From positions 19,116,392 to 19,180,391 of the forward strand of contig QCXZ01000003.1 in NCBI GenBank assembly GCA_025024175.1: DNA of 64,000 bases, read 5' to 3'. The position numbers and the translations under genes were made by a program. Origin of the DNA: Rhyzopertha dominica. Taxonomy: Eukaryota; Arthropoda; Insecta; Coleoptera; Bostrichidae. Numbering within the stretch: the stretch's first letter is position 1; every line of letters begins with the position of its first letter. Below the pieces are notes generated by a model. It made no database searches. It saw only the letters and a program-made list of their open reading frames with translations, and was not told where the DNA came from. Below, one piece after another: positions 52,886 to 63,967 of the stretch.

Positions 52886-54127
52886 TTGTTTTCAAAAATG
52901 GATCCTAGTACGTTGTTAGTGCATGAATTAGATTATGAATTGAAGTTGCGCAAGGCTTATAGTAATAAGGCTAATGTTTGTTTGAAAAGGAAGGCTTTGA
53001 AGAGATTGCTGGAAAAAGAGATTGTTAGGGACCCTGTTTTCGATTTATCAAGCATTGATTTAGAGGTTGAAGTCTCCGAACTAAAGAATAGTTGTGATGA
53101 AGTCAAGGAATTGATTGAAAGGTTTGACCGTTCCTCAGTAGATGCTAGTGTTCAAGAAAAAAAGATTTTGTCTAGATTTGCTCACATACAAGGTAGATTA
53201 AATAGGTTGCCTATTGATGACAGAGTAGAAATGTTGTCGTACAGAGAATTTAGGGATGAATATCGAGTGTTGTTGTTGTCTATGGAAGATGATTTAGAGG
53301 AAGGCTGTCAAAAAGAGGAAGCGGTTGATCGAGCTGAAAGTAGTATTGGTTCTGGTTCAATACAGTCTCAAATTCAATCAGTAGTTGTGAAGGGTAAAGG
53401 TATTCCAGTTTTCAAGTGGGATTTGAAGTTTGATGGTGCCAGGGAATCGGTTAGTTCTTTCTTAGAAAGAGTAGAGGAACTTCGCGTTGCTAGAAACTGC
53501 AGTAAAGAGGAAGTTTTTGCTTCAGCGATTGATCTTTTCAGTGGTACAGCTTTAATTTGGTTTAGGTCGATTCGTGGTAAGGTGAACGATTGGGATTCGT
53601 TAGTGAAGCTGATTCGAAGAGACTTCTTGCCTTCTGATTATGATGACGTATTGTGGGAACAAATCAAGGACAGAATTCAAGGAAAAAACGAACAAGTAAC
53701 AATATTTATTGCTGTTTTAGAAAACCTGTTTAGTAGATTAACGGTACCTTGTTCTGAACAATTAAAAATAAAATATATAAGGAGAAATTTGCTCCCTTGC
53801 TACTCATCTGCCTTAGCACTTGTGGATGCACCGACTGTTGAGGCATTGAGTGAACTGTGTCGCAAAATAGAAGATGCAAACATTTCGGTTAAACACCCAA
53901 CGACTTCGAAAATAGCAACATTAGAACAGGCTTTAACTTATAATACGACAAAACCAACCAGCGACGGTAGTAGGTTAAAATGTTGGAACTGCGATGAAGA
54001 TGGTCACGTTAGGAGAGACTGTAGGAAACCAAAAAGACCAATACACTGCTTCGGATGCAATGAGCCTGGAGTTATAAAACCGAATTGCCCAAAGTGCACT
54101 CCAACCGTTTCATCACCAAAAAACTAA
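52886..54127 (+). CDS. gag: Gag polyprotein of the Gypsy element
   Basis: 413 codons from the ATG in TTCAAAAATGG, 79 bp after the LTR. It forms the virus-like particle in the cytoplasm. The N-terminal half is charged and helical. The middle holds a retrotransposon Gag capsid-like region (FKWDLKFDGARESVSSFLER, ALIWFRS). Near the C-terminus there is a CCHC zinc knuckle CWNCDEDGHVRRDC. A second knuckle, CFGCNEPGVIKPNC, has Val where His is expected and may not bind zinc normally. The last codons overlap pol in the -1 frame. No stops or frameshifts within. Confidence 0.93.
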   Translation: MFSKMDPSTLLVHELDYELKLRKAYSNKANVCLKRKALKRLLEKEIVRDPVFDLSSIDLEVEVSELKNSCDEVKELIERFDRSSVDASVQEKKILSRFAHIQGRLNRLPIDDRVEMLSYREFRDEYRVLLLSMEDDLEEGCQKEEAVDRAESSIGSGSIQSQIQSVVVKGKGIPVFKWDLKFDGARESVSSFLERVEELRVARNCSKEEVFASAIDLFSGTALIWFRSIRGKVNDWDSLVKLIRRDFLPSDYDDVLWEQIKDRIQGKNEQVTIFIAVLENLFSRLTVPCSEQLKIKYIRRNLLPCYSSALALVDAPTVEALSELCRKIEDANISVKHPTTSKIATLEQALTYNTTKPTSDGSRLKCWNCDEDGHVRRDCRKPKRPIHCFGCNEPGVIKPNCPKCTPTVSSPKN

Positions 54128-57100
54128 AGGCTGGGATGCGTTCCTTTGGCCGTCGTAGTCCTAGCAATTTAGAGGCCAAACAAAATTATTTTGATCGCGA
54201 GGATTGGCAAAGATGGCTTGAATATGTTAAAAATTTCTATAAGAATTCGAGAACTGAAGTTGCTCCTGCTTTTGCAAACACTATTGACAATCGACCTCAT
54301 ATCCATGTTAAAATTTTTGATGAAGTTTTTATAGCTCTTCTAGATTCTGGGGCCAACAGAAGTGTAATGGGTAGACAAGCTTCATACTTATTAGATAAAT
54401 TTAACTTGCAAACCACAGACAGTCATGTGACCATACTGACGACGGCGGATGGAACAGCGCAGGATGTTTTAGGCACTGTTGAGGTACCACTTCTTGTCGG
54501 AAACACTGTAAAGTTGATTGACTTCTTAGTAGTGCCGTCTTTAGCACACGGAATAATACTGGGTAGTGATTTTTGTGAATATTTCGATATTTCAGTAGAT
54601 TTTAAAACGCGAACATGGAGGAGTGGATATTCGAATGTGGAAGCACTTAAAGTCGGCATTACTTTACGAAACTCTACTTCATCAGAATGCAACGCAGTCA
54701 ACGTCATACGCAGTCATTCAGAATTATCATTAGAACAAAAGAAAACTATAGATGTTTTGATAGAACACTTTAAAATTCTTTCTCCAAGACAACTAGGTCG
54801 AACAAATCGAATTGAACACAAAATTGATACTGGCGATTGCGAACCAATTAAGCAAAGACACCACGTAATGTCTCCATACATGCTTGGACACCTGAACAAG
54901 GAACTTGATAAAATGCTTGAACTCGGAGTAGTTAGACCATCGACTAGTCCTTGGGCAAGTCCCGTTTTGCTTGTAAAAAAGTCTAATGGAGACATGAGAT
55001 TCTGTTTTGATGGCAGGCGGCTGAACTCTGTTACCAAGAAATGCGCTTACCCATTGCCATTGGTTGACCACATATTAAATAAATTGTCTGGGGCGCAGTT
55101 CTTGAGTAGCATCGACCTAAAATCGGCGTTTTGGCAGATACCCTTGGAGACATCGTCTTGCGAGAAGACAGCGTTTATAGTTCCTGGGAGAGGTCTTTTT
55201 GAATTCGTAGTAATGCCCTTTGGCTTATGTAACGCTGCCCAAACACAGCAGAAGTTGATGGACAATGTTTTGGGACCGGATCTAGACCCGTATATTTTTG
55301 TATACTTGGATGACGTAATCATCGCAACCCCAACTTTTGACAAACATGTTGAATGTTTGAAGATTGTATTCGACAGACTGAGAAAAGCCAATTTGACAAT
55401 AAATATTGATAAATGTAAATTTTGTTTGCCATCGCTGAAATATTTGGGATTTGTAGTGGACAAAAGAGGATTGCGAACAGACCCGGAAAAGGTCGAGGCG
55501 ATGCTGAAATACCCGAAACCTAAGACATACACCGAAGTTAAACGTTTTCTAGGACTCTGTTCTTGGTATCGAAGATTCGTAAAAGACTTCTCAACAGTAG
55601 TAGCCCCATTAAACAGTTTGTTAAAAGGAAAAAAGAAGAGTCAAAACATTGTATGGACGGAAGAGGCAAGTGCCGCTTTTCAAGCAATAAAAGAAGCTCT
55701 GGTGTCAGCACCAATATTGGCTAGTCCGGATTTTGAGAAACCGTTTGCCATACAGGCTGATGCATCGAATGTTGGTGTAGGCGCGGTGTTGACACAAATT
55801 GTTGATGAAAAGGAATGTGTTGTTGCTTACGCTTCACGGACATTGACAGAGAGTGAACAGAAATTTACGGTAACAGAGAAAGAGTTGCTAGCCGTCGTGT
55901 TTGCCTTAGAAAAATTCAGATGTTACGTAGAAGGACAGCATTTTACGGTAGTAACAGACCATGCGTCGTTGCGTTGGCTGCATAATTTGAAAGATCCGGT
56001 AGGAAGATTGGCTAGATGGGCCATAAAATTGCAACAATTTGACATGGAAGTAGTTCATCGAAAGGGATCGCTAAACGTTGTTCCGGATGCCCTTAGTCGA
56101 GCTCCCGTAGAAATATGCTTATTAGAATTTGCAGACCTAAATTTTGATAATGATAAATGGTATAGAAAAATGTTGAATAGCGTTATGGATGAGCCACAGA
56201 AATATGCAGATTGGATGGTGGAAGGAGGTAAACTGTATAAGCATTTGCCTGATGACCTGACTTTGCGTACGAACAATCCTGTTTGGAAGCTAGTAGTACC
56301 AAAATCGCTTAGGACTGAAGCTCTAAAAGAATGTCATGACGACCCATTAGCATCGCACGGTGGAGTGTTTAAAACAACAAGCCGTTTAAAAGAATTGTAT
56401 TATTGGCCACAACTGACACGAGATGTGAAAAGATACGTTAGGAATTGTAAAGTATGTTCAGCACAAAAAGCTCCGAATTGTAGTAGACCTGGTCTGATGG
56501 GACAACCCAAACGTGCAAATTTCCCTTGGCAATACATATCGGTAGACATTCTAGGACCATTACCACGTTCAAAAAATGGATTCTGTTACTTGCTTGTGGT
56601 CTCGGACTATTTTAGTAAATATTGTCTATTACACCCTATGAAGAAGGCTACTACATCAGTCACTACTAAGTTTATAGAAAACCAGGTATTTCTTGTTTTT
56701 GGCGCACCACAAATTGTTATGACGGATAACGGATCACAGTTCGTATCTAGAAGTTTTAAGTTGTTATGTGAGGAGTATGGAGCTCAAATATGGTACAATG
56801 CTAAGTATCACGCTCAAGTGAACGCTGTGGAGCGAGTGAATAGGGTTATAGGTGCTGCCATTCGTTCATATATCAAGGAGAACCATAGAGATTGGGATAT
56901 TAATATACACAAAATAGCTTTTGCCATGCGTACAGCAGTACACCAATCCACTGGGTACAGCCCAGCCTTTATAAACTTTGGTCGATATGTACCTTGTAAG
57001 GGAACCTTTTATGGAAAAAAATTGTCTGGAGAAGAGGTTTTAGACGTCACCAATCGTGAATATTTTGTTAAGGATCTAGAGGAGTTACCTGAATTATACA

Positions 57101-57402
57101 AGGATGTTCGTCGGCATTTAGTCAAGGCATACAAACAAAATGTGAAGACTTACAATTTGAGAAAGCGACCAGCAGAACAGTACCACGTTGGAGATTTGGT
57201 ATGGAAGAAGAATTATGTACTTTCAAGCGCTGCAGACCGTTTTGCATCGAAATTAGCACCCAAATACATTTTATGCACCGTAAAGCGTGTAGTGTCTCCA
57301 TTAACTTATCACCTACATAACGAAGACGGGTCAGACATTGGCATTTGGCATGTAAAGGATCTTAAGCGTTATCATGAATCCGATCTACCCACCCAGGATT
57401 AG
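54085..57402 (+). CDS. pol: Pol polyprotein: protease, reverse transcriptase, RNase H, integrase
   Basis: 1105 open codons in the -1 frame relative to gag; translation should enter at 54118-54124. Domains in order: aspartic protease (LLDSGANRSVMG, near 54343); reverse transcriptase (MPFGLCNAA, catalytic YLDD at 55303-55314); RNase H (IQADASNVGVGAVL, EKELLAVVFALEKF, TDHASLRWL); integrase with an HHCC zinc finger (CKVCSAQK) and D-D-E acids in SVDILGPLP (56545), MTDNGSQFV (56725) and NAVERVNRV (56830). The C-terminal YILCTVKRVVSPLTYHL resembles the GPY/F end; no chromodomain seen. No inactivating change. Confidence 0.96.
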   Translation: MPKVHSNRFITKKLKAGMRSFGRRSPSNLEAKQNYFDREDWQRWLEYVKNFYKNSRTEVAPAFANTIDNRPHIHVKIFDEVFIALLDSGANRSVMGRQASYLLDKFNLQTTDSHVTILTTADGTAQDVLGTVEVPLLVGNTVKLIDFLVVPSLAHGIILGSDFCEYFDISVDFKTRTWRSGYSNVEALKVGITLRNSTSSECNAVNVIRSHSELSLEQKKTIDVLIEHFKILSPRQLGRTNRIEHKIDTGDCEPIKQRHHVMSPYMLGHLNKELDKMLELGVVRPSTSPWASPVLLVKKSNGDMRFCFDGRRLNSVTKKCAYPLPLVDHILNKLSGAQFLSSIDLKSAFWQIPLETSSCEKTAFIVPGRGLFEFVVMPFGLCNAAQTQQKLMDNVLGPDLDPYIFVYLDDVIIATPTFDKHVECLKIVFDRLRKANLTINIDKCKFCLPSLKYLGFVVDKRGLRTDPEKVEAMLKYPKPKTYTEVKRFLGLCSWYRRFVKDFSTVVAPLNSLLKGKKKSQNIVWTEEASAAFQAIKEALVSAPILASPDFEKPFAIQADASNVGVGAVLTQIVDEKECVVAYASRTLTESEQKFTVTEKELLAVVFALEKFRCYVEGQHFTVVTDHASLRWLHNLKDPVGRLARWAIKLQQFDMEVVHRKGSLNVVPDALSRAPVEICLLEFADLNFDNDKWYRKMLNSVMDEPQKYADWMVEGGKLYKHLPDDLTLRTNNPVWKLVVPKSLRTEALKECHDDPLASHGGVFKTTSRLKELYYWPQLTRDVKRYVRNCKVCSAQKAPNCSRPGLMGQPKRANFPWQYISVDILGPLPRSKNGFCYLLVVSDYFSKYCLLHPMKKATTSVTTKFIENQVFLVFGAPQIVMTDNGSQFVSRSFKLLCEEYGAQIWYNAKYHAQVNAVERVNRVIGAAIRSYIKENHRDWDINIHKIAFAMRTAVHQSTGYSPAFINFGRYVPCKGTFYGKKLSGEEVLDVTNREYFVKDLEELPELYKDVRRHLVKAYKQNVKTYNLRKRPAEQYHVGDLVWKKNYVLSSAADRFASKLAPKYILCTVKRVVSPLTYHLHNEDGSDIGIWHVKDLKRYHESDLPTQD
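54118..54124 (+). promoter_or_regulatory. Gag-Pol -1 ribosomal frameshift site A AAA AAC
   Basis: In the Gag frame the codons are CCA AAA AAC TAA. The heptamer fits X XXY YYZ and sits directly before the gag stop. Slipping -1 enters the pol frame (AAA AAA CTA AAG). No downstream pseudoknot was worked out. Confidence 0.8.
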
Positions 57403-57648
57403 ACAACCCTTTATATATTTCTTTGTATGTATGATGGAGTGAAAGTGATACGAATGGAGTGTGAATGAGCTATCTTTATCTTCTCTTCTAAACTATTATG
57501 ATGTACAACCAACCAATCAGTCAAATAACTCTACTAAGAGTAACCAACAACCCAGATAGTGACCAGTCCTTATTGAGATCTTCAAGTAACTCATTGTCGA
57601 CAAAATATTGTTACTTCGTCACAATATTTTTTGGAGGGAAAGGGGGTG
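57403..57648 (+). other. Pol to 3' LTR spacer
   Basis: Too short for an env gene. Contains the polypurine tract at its end. Confidence 0.8.
57633..57646 (+). other. Polypurine tract
   Basis: GGAGGGAAAGGGGG immediately before the 3' LTR, the usual plus-strand DNA primer position. Confidence 0.8.
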
Positions 57649-58754
57649 TGTAACAGTGCATTAATCAGTAGATCAAGTGTTGCCAATCCCATCCAGAAGT
57701 TCTAATGTAAGGGTAGTCTCCCACTCCGAGGCTCCCGTGGTCCCATTGGGCTTTCGAGCGGGCAGGACATTTTTGGTTCGCTGGGTAAGCTGTTCGCGTC
57801 GAAAACGTGCAGCTCCCTTTGTTTTTCGTTTGATTTTTGCTATTGTGTGGAAAAACCCTGTTATTACAGGTAGGCATTTTTATGATTAAATAATTAACGC
57901 ATGAACTAAGTGTTGTCATTTGCCGCAGGGTTTTTTTTTTCTTTCTTCTTTTGTGTGTCCTCGTTTGGTTGTTTCTCCGGAACAAAGCGGCCACATCGGC
58001 AACACGTTTGTCGCTGAGCTTTTTGGGGTTCTTAAAGGCGCTTCGTTTGTACAAACACAAGCTGATTGCAAGGTCAACTTATTCGAGGGAAAGGCTCCTT
58101 CAAAGAGTGGACGACTGCTGTACCCGACGACGCTACCGCAAGCTTAGGCGAAGGGGGACAGAGGCGCCGCAGGTGACGGTTGGCAGCTTGTACGGCGCTG
58201 AAAACGTGTGCGGCGAACAACAGTACTGTGAGTTTTTTTTTGTTTTAATAAGAAAAAACGCGGCAATTTGACTGAACAGAAGTGACTGATATTAAGAACC
58301 CGGATTAGACAAGGCAGAATAGTTAGGCCTACTCTGTTTACTAGATGGTCATAATTATACTTGATTATTTGATTTTTATCCATTCATATGTGAAGATAAT
58401 GGTACCATTTNCTATCCAGTTATCATGTTTTCTTTGAATATATACGCTATTCGTTCTTATTTACTTAAATATGTACTACCTGTATGAATTACTTTTCATT
58501 ACAATATATATGTAAATAGATTTTCCGAGTTAGATCTATTCATTCACTGTCCATCGCTACAAATTAACTCGGTGGCGCCCTAAAAATAAAAAATACCTAT
58601 ATTAAAAAAAAAAGAAAACAAAACAAAAAAAAATTAATAATAATCGATAGTCTCGCCCCGTTTCGACGACCCCCACCCCCTGTCGACTGGCTGCCGTGGC
58701 GTTGAATAAAGGTAATATTTTTGTATAAGTTTTCCTTCGATGTTGAACCTTACA
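57649..58754 (+). repeat. 3' LTR
   Basis: 1106 bp, equal in length to the 5' LTR. The four substitutions relative to it are all in the first about 150 bp. Confidence 0.96.
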
Positions 58755-58758
58755 ATGT

Positions 58759-59352
58759 AACCTTTGCTTTAGTAAGTATGCATTTATTACTCGGGAAATT
58801 ATTGTGTGGATAAATCCATTCAAACTACAAGACACCCATTCTCGTAATTAAAAAAAATCTTAACTGCCACATATATAAACTTAATCTTATAATTACACAA
58901 ACAAAGATTTTACTAACTCACAGCAATGGGTTTAAGCTAAAAATAATTAAACAAACATTTCTAAATGGCTTGACTACAAACTTGCACTATATTTTTGCAA
59001 TCATTTGATCTTGTGTACCTATATTAAAAACTCTGTCTCGGGTTTAGATCGCCTGTTTACGTCAGGTGTATGAGTACTGTTTTCTGTACTGTATCCTTCA
59101 TAGGTGGACGGGTTTCGGTCGCCCGCGCGCATTGCGTCACTCACGAGGTGTTCGATAGAGCGCGACTTTCGTTGCGCCGTTGAGAAGAAGGTTTTTTAAA
59201 AAGATTCCGAAATTACTAGCACAGATCTTTATTGTGGGAACACAGGATAGAGACTGATGGCATACAAATTAAATGAGACTAAAGTCGCTGTTTTACTGGA
59301 TCAGCATTAGTTCCAGCTGCAGCATCATGCTGCGGTGGGACTGTGGTTATTT
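58759..59352 (-). other. Possible 3' LTR region of the antisense provirus remnant
   Basis: On the minus strand this follows the env remnant and contains CACAATAAAGATC (AATAAA around 59228-59233) and a GC-rich patch at 59100-59180. The Gypsy element inserted at its left edge. The LTR ends were not resolved. Confidence 0.3.
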
Positions 59353-60470
59353 CTAAGATTCCCATGTTCCGACTACAGGGTTGACCACGGAGTTCGATAA
59401 CCTGTCATCAACTGGGGTTGTTGATTGATATTTTGATATAGTTGGCAGGCACCTAAACAACTTAGAATTTCGTTTATAACAAAAATAAAATATATATGCA
59501 ATTACGAATATGAACAAAACATACGGAGACAGCGATCTTTCTGAAAACATATTACTTGTTTTGTAAACAGGAAAATAATTATTTTTAACTAATTCTTGCT
59601 TTTGAGATTCGAATATACTTTTAATATTATTAACGTCATCTAAATTAGCATGTTCTATTTTAAACGGTTCAAAGTTTGATTGAGCGTTAAGTGTCCTAAA
59701 TAATAAATCTAAATGTGGTAACATCAGATTTTTAAATTTTGGTCTAACGTTTTGAAGAGTTCTTTGAGTAAAGTCATCCAATCTCACTTCGCACTAATTG
59801 CTTAGTTCACATTTCTGATTCTCAACTGAAATTTGGGGGTCATTATGATCCACTGGTTTCTCTCAAGTTTATGGGTCTTGATGCCATCTAATTTGACTGG
59901 AACTTACAAGCAACAGGCTATTTTTCTTGAATACTGCAGCATTTGGATTTCGCAGGAGCCGCTGTTCGTTAAGATATTATTTAAATTTTAACTGTTTGGA
60001 GATTTGATCAATTTCCAATAAATAATCTTGCTGTTCAATCATTGAATTATGGAAAGTGTTTAATTTTGAGAAGCTAATAGCTACCTCTATTTTTTCTAAC
60101 ATATCATAAATTATGCTGCGGTAAACTGCAATATAATAATTTCGAATTGAAAATTATTGTTATTATATACTTCGATAAACCCTAGTTTTGTTTTGACATG
60201 TTCTAGCTGCATGATTCTAGGTTCTAATACTATTTGATTGTGAGGCAAAAGTGCTGTTTTTTGCTTAAACTTTCAGTTGGTATCTGCATTAGTATTATTT
60301 GATGATTCATTAAATTTTTAATTTTGTTTTGGTTGCCTGGCAAAGAATCGATGTCTATATCGTACCTTTCGTCACCGTTTTGATGAAGATTACCTTTGAT
60401 AAATTTTAAAACAGTACCTAGGCATCTTTTTGTTATTTTATTTTTGGTGGGATTTAGGTCGTAGGCGGTG
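59353..60470 (-). pseudogene. Errantivirus-like envelope remnant
   Basis: At about 60430 the minus strand shows a basic KR pair followed by FIKGNLHQNGDERYDID, the pattern after the cleavage site in insect errantivirus envelopes. The C-terminal 144 codons (59787-59353) are open and contain a hydrophobic transmembrane segment (YVLFIFVIAYIFYFCY) and a short tail. Stops and a frame change separate the parts, so it is broken. Confidence 0.6.
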
Positions 60471-60489
60471 ACTCACGCAGCGCCGCTCT

Positions 60490-60680
60490 CGCCTTACGTT
60501 GCTTCTGAGCTGTTTTTAAGCTTTTTAAGAAAAGCTTGCCCTAATTTAGAAAATTTGTCAAGAATAGTCAAATATATTTGGCTGTCAAATTTAAATGTAT
60601 CCTCATGCAGTATTTCAAAAGGTTTTTCCATAAGTTTCAGAAATTCCACGACGGTTACATTTACCTTCATGTTGAACTCT
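60490..60680 (-). pseudogene. Integrase core fragment
   Basis: Minus-strand YLTILDKFSKLGQAF resembles the start of the gypsy integrase catalytic core. It is followed almost at once by env-like sequence, so most of the integrase is deleted. Confidence 0.55.
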
Positions 60681-61319
60681 TATTAATAATAATTGTTTTT
60701 CTTTTTCACGAATAGTGTTAATTATTTTTGTACATTTAATTAATTTTAAAACATTATCCGTGAAATAATGCATGTATATTCTATTATATAAATTATTATC
60801 GAAAAAGTATTGCAGAATATAATATCAGAAGAAGTGTATTCTCGTAAAATCGTAAAAGGTCTAAAACAAGTTTCTAGTTTGATTTGGGAATTTATACATC
60901 AAGTATTTTTAAGTGTTTGAAATCTTTACGGGTAGTTTACAGTCTATTATGAACGTTAGGTTGACCAATATTTGATTAGATTTATTACTAATTATGTCAT
61001 CTAGTATAGGCATTGTTTAAAGAATTGTCGTAATTAGAGTGTACTCTATTAAAGTCAAGTGTCTGTTTTCGTATCTGTATGTCTGGTGGCTTGATTTAAA
61101 CGTTTTGAATGTTTATTTTCTTTTTATTTTGTTCCTTTTTAGGAACAAAACTAGATGAAAGTTGAATTTAGTCTTCTAACGGATTTTCAGCGAGATTTCT
61201 TAAGCATTTCAAAATTTCTTGGTTTACTTCTCCAGGATTATTTATTACCGATTCTTTTTCTAAAGCTTTTATCAAAATATTGGTATGTTTTGACACTTTT
61301 TAAATTGGAACTCGTGAAA

Positions 61320-62530
61320 GTGTATCAGCATTTGTGTTAATCCAGTCGCAAAGCCTTCTGACTTAGAAATTTGCTCTTTGGGAACTCAACGGTTGGTAAA
61401 TATTGTAAACTTCGTACCATATAAGTACGGCCTCAAACTATTGCTTAAAGCTCTTTCTCAACCGTCGAATATCGAATTTCTGTTTCGTTAAGTGTTCTAG
61501 CAATTGATTTGTCACTAGGAATGTCTCCTTGGTATAACACAGCTCCATTAGCGAAATTGCTTGCGTCTGTACTTAGAATGAACCGTTTTGTAAAGTACGA
61601 AATCTTAAGGTTCGTTAGTCAAAATATTATTTTTACATGTTTCGAAGCAGTTGATGAATTCCTTATCGTGGATGACTTTTGCGTCGTTCTTTAAGCGTTT
61701 TGTAATGGCTTTAGTTAATTTGGCAAAGTCTCGTATAAAACGTCGGTAGTATCTACCCTGAGTCGTATGAGACTTTTGATTTCGCGTTGAGTTTTAAGAA
61801 TCGGAAAGTTTTTGCTAACAGAAATTTTATCGGCGTTGAGTCTTACTCATGTAAGATGTCCTAAATATTGTAGTGATTTTTGTAGAAATTCCGACTTATC
61901 AAGTTGCATCTTAAAATTACTTTCTCTTAATCTATTGAAAACACTTTTTAGACATTCAACATGTTCAAGCAGTGATGTACTAAAAATTAAAAAAATAATA
62001 TCGTCTTAGTAAGAGAGACTAATTTCGTTTTGAAGCCCTCTGAAAACGTCCATAACTGGGAAGTTGCGAGGCCAGTCTTAAAGCCGAAAGACATTCTACA
62101 GAATTAGGAAATCCCTACAGATGTCGCGAGGTCTGCCTCAATTTGGTGAAATCCGCTGGCTAAATCTGGCGTAGAAAAATTATTAGCCTTACCAAGTTTA
62201 TCTAAAATTTCGGTTGTTTGGAAGAGGATATCGATCATCGATCGGACGCTCATTGAGTTTCCGATAGTCGGTAACTAACCTCCATTTTACCGACCAGATG
62301 TGTCTTCTTCGGTACCATCCATATCCGACTTAACCAAGGAGATGAGATGTACTGTTTTGAATAATGCGTTCGTCTACCATTTTTTATTTTTGAGATTTTA
62401 TTTCGTTTTGTGAATTTCAGGGTATCGATAAAATTTGGTGAAAATGGTTGAATAATTTTTCTCGCAATAAAATATGTCTCTATATTCAAAGCAAATCTTT
62501 CACATCGCGTCATTTTCCTCCTTGGCAATG
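61320..62530 (-). pseudogene. Gypsy-type reverse transcriptase/RNase H remnant
   Basis: Recognisable pieces in several frames: SSPWLSRIWMVPKK (about 62320), HVECLKSVFNRLRESNF (about 61930), [18 protein letters not shown] (about 61570) and [16 protein letters not shown] (about 61480), with stops between. The catalytic YxDD box is disrupted near 62010. Confidence 0.78.
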
Positions 62531-62791
62531 GTCTAATCTTAAGTTTTTCAAATTTTGTCTGAGTAAGTTATTGTTACATCCAAAAGTTTTCACTTGTATC
62601 GATTTTGTCGACAAAATTAACATGTATTAAATTTATAGGTTCAATGTCTAAAGATCCATTACAATCAAGTTTTATTGGATTTTCGCCTAAATTATTAACT
62701 GCCGTTTTAGCAAACTTGTTGGAAATGTACTTTATATTGGCCAATCCAAGTACACAAGTACAAGTATACAGGGTGATTCAGGAGGAAGTGA

Positions 62792-63967
62792 CGATATTTT
62801 GGGAAATGGTAGTATTCACAATTCTGCACAAAAAAAAAACTCAAGTCGACTTATACCCTAAAGCGCTCCGTTTCAGGGGTACAATCCTTAGAAGTTGTAA
62901 TTAATAACCACTTTTTCTGAAATAGCTAACTAATGTAGAAATATTCAAATTTGAAATTCCTGAAATCATCTGATCTATAGAAGGGACTGATTTTCATTTT
63001 CTTTCAGTTACCCTTTATTTCTCAATAACTTTTCAACCCTTGGTGGTTTCGCATTTCTGACCTAATTTTTGCAATCTATCAATCTTCTTGCAAAAAAGAG
63101 TTACTCTTTTTTGTATGTCGATAAGATTAACCGTTTTAGAAATAATCGACATTTTATTCGAACTTACTTAAACAGAAATCGGATGTTCGAATCATGTCTT
63201 CACATCACCAAGGCTATGACAAATAAATAAATACAAAAAAAAATTAAATAAAGTAAAATTTATTCAGATTCTGGTTTCGTGCCTAGTGTGATTACACACA
63301 CTGAATGCTGAATATGCCAATATAGTACTTGTGTATGGTACGTCCCGAAAAACGTTCTCCATATCCTTTAGAAGCAGCTGATGCACTCCGTTGGCAAAAA
63401 CCATACACAAATATATACCATATTGGCATATTCAACGTGTGTAAACACACTAGGCATGATTGACTGTAAACTGGAATCTTAATTGTGACAGTAACGTCGT
63501 TGTTCATTTGTCATAGCCTTGCTGAGGTGATTCGAACATCCCATTTCTGTTTAAGCAAGTTCGAATAAAATATCGTTTATCTTGAAAACGGTTAAACTTA
63601 TCGACATACAAAAAGAGTAACTTTTTTGTGCAAGAAGAATGATAGATTCCAAAAATTATGTCAGAACTGTGAAACCACTTAGGGTTGAAAAGTTATTCAG
63701 AAGGAAGGGTTAACTACCCTTAAGTTTTCTACCCCTTAGTGAATGTAAGAGAATGAAAATGTATCTGAAATCAGGCCCTTCTATAGTTAATATGATTTGC
63801 AGAATTTCAAATTTAAATATTTCTAAATTACTTAGATATTTCAGAAAAAGTACTTGTTTATGTACAACTTCCGAAGGTTGTATTTCTGAAACCGAGCGTT
63901 TTAGGGTATAAGTTGACATGAACTTTTTTGGTGAGAATTGTGAATACTACCATTCCCCAAAATATTG
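62792..63967. mobile_element. 1.2-kb palindromic foldback element
   Basis: Arms of about 430-460 bp (62792-63224 and 63507-63967) are inverted imperfect copies. Examples are TTTTGGGAAATGGTAGTATT against AATACTACCATTCCCCAAAA, and AAGGCTATGACAAAT against ATTTGTCATAGCCTT. The inner segments (63282-63330, 63415-63475) are also inverted, leaving a loop near 63370. It follows ACAGGGTGATTCAGG, a common transposon-end motif. No ORF with domains. Confidence 0.8.

Larger units (their letters stand above)
51702..58754 (+). mobile_element. Intact Ty3/Gypsy LTR retrotransposon
   Basis: 7053 bp, with two 1106-bp LTRs (TGTAACAG...CCTTACA), a perfect 4-bp target duplication ATGT (51698-51701, 58755-58758), a primer-binding site after the 5' LTR, a polypurine tract before the 3' LTR, and long uninterrupted gag and pol ORFs. 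Domain order protease-RT-RNase H-integrase defines Ty3/Gypsy. No env: only about 250 bp separate pol from the 3' LTR. The LTRs differ at only four readable positions, so the insertion is recent and may be competent. Confidence 0.97.
59353..62640 (-). mobile_element. Decayed gypsy/errantivirus-like provirus with env remains
   Basis: Minus-strand order from 62640 down: reverse transcriptase, RNase H, a short integrase piece, then env, matching gypsy-type endogenous retroviruses of insects. Stops and frameshifts are frequent, and most of integrase is deleted. It is a different element from the intact Gypsy copy beside it. No intact protein is encoded except short env-derived stretches. LTRs are not clearly delimited. 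Confidence 0.75.

Noticed and set aside
54423..56276. Minus-strand ORFs within pol
   Set aside because: Shadows of the pol reading frame.
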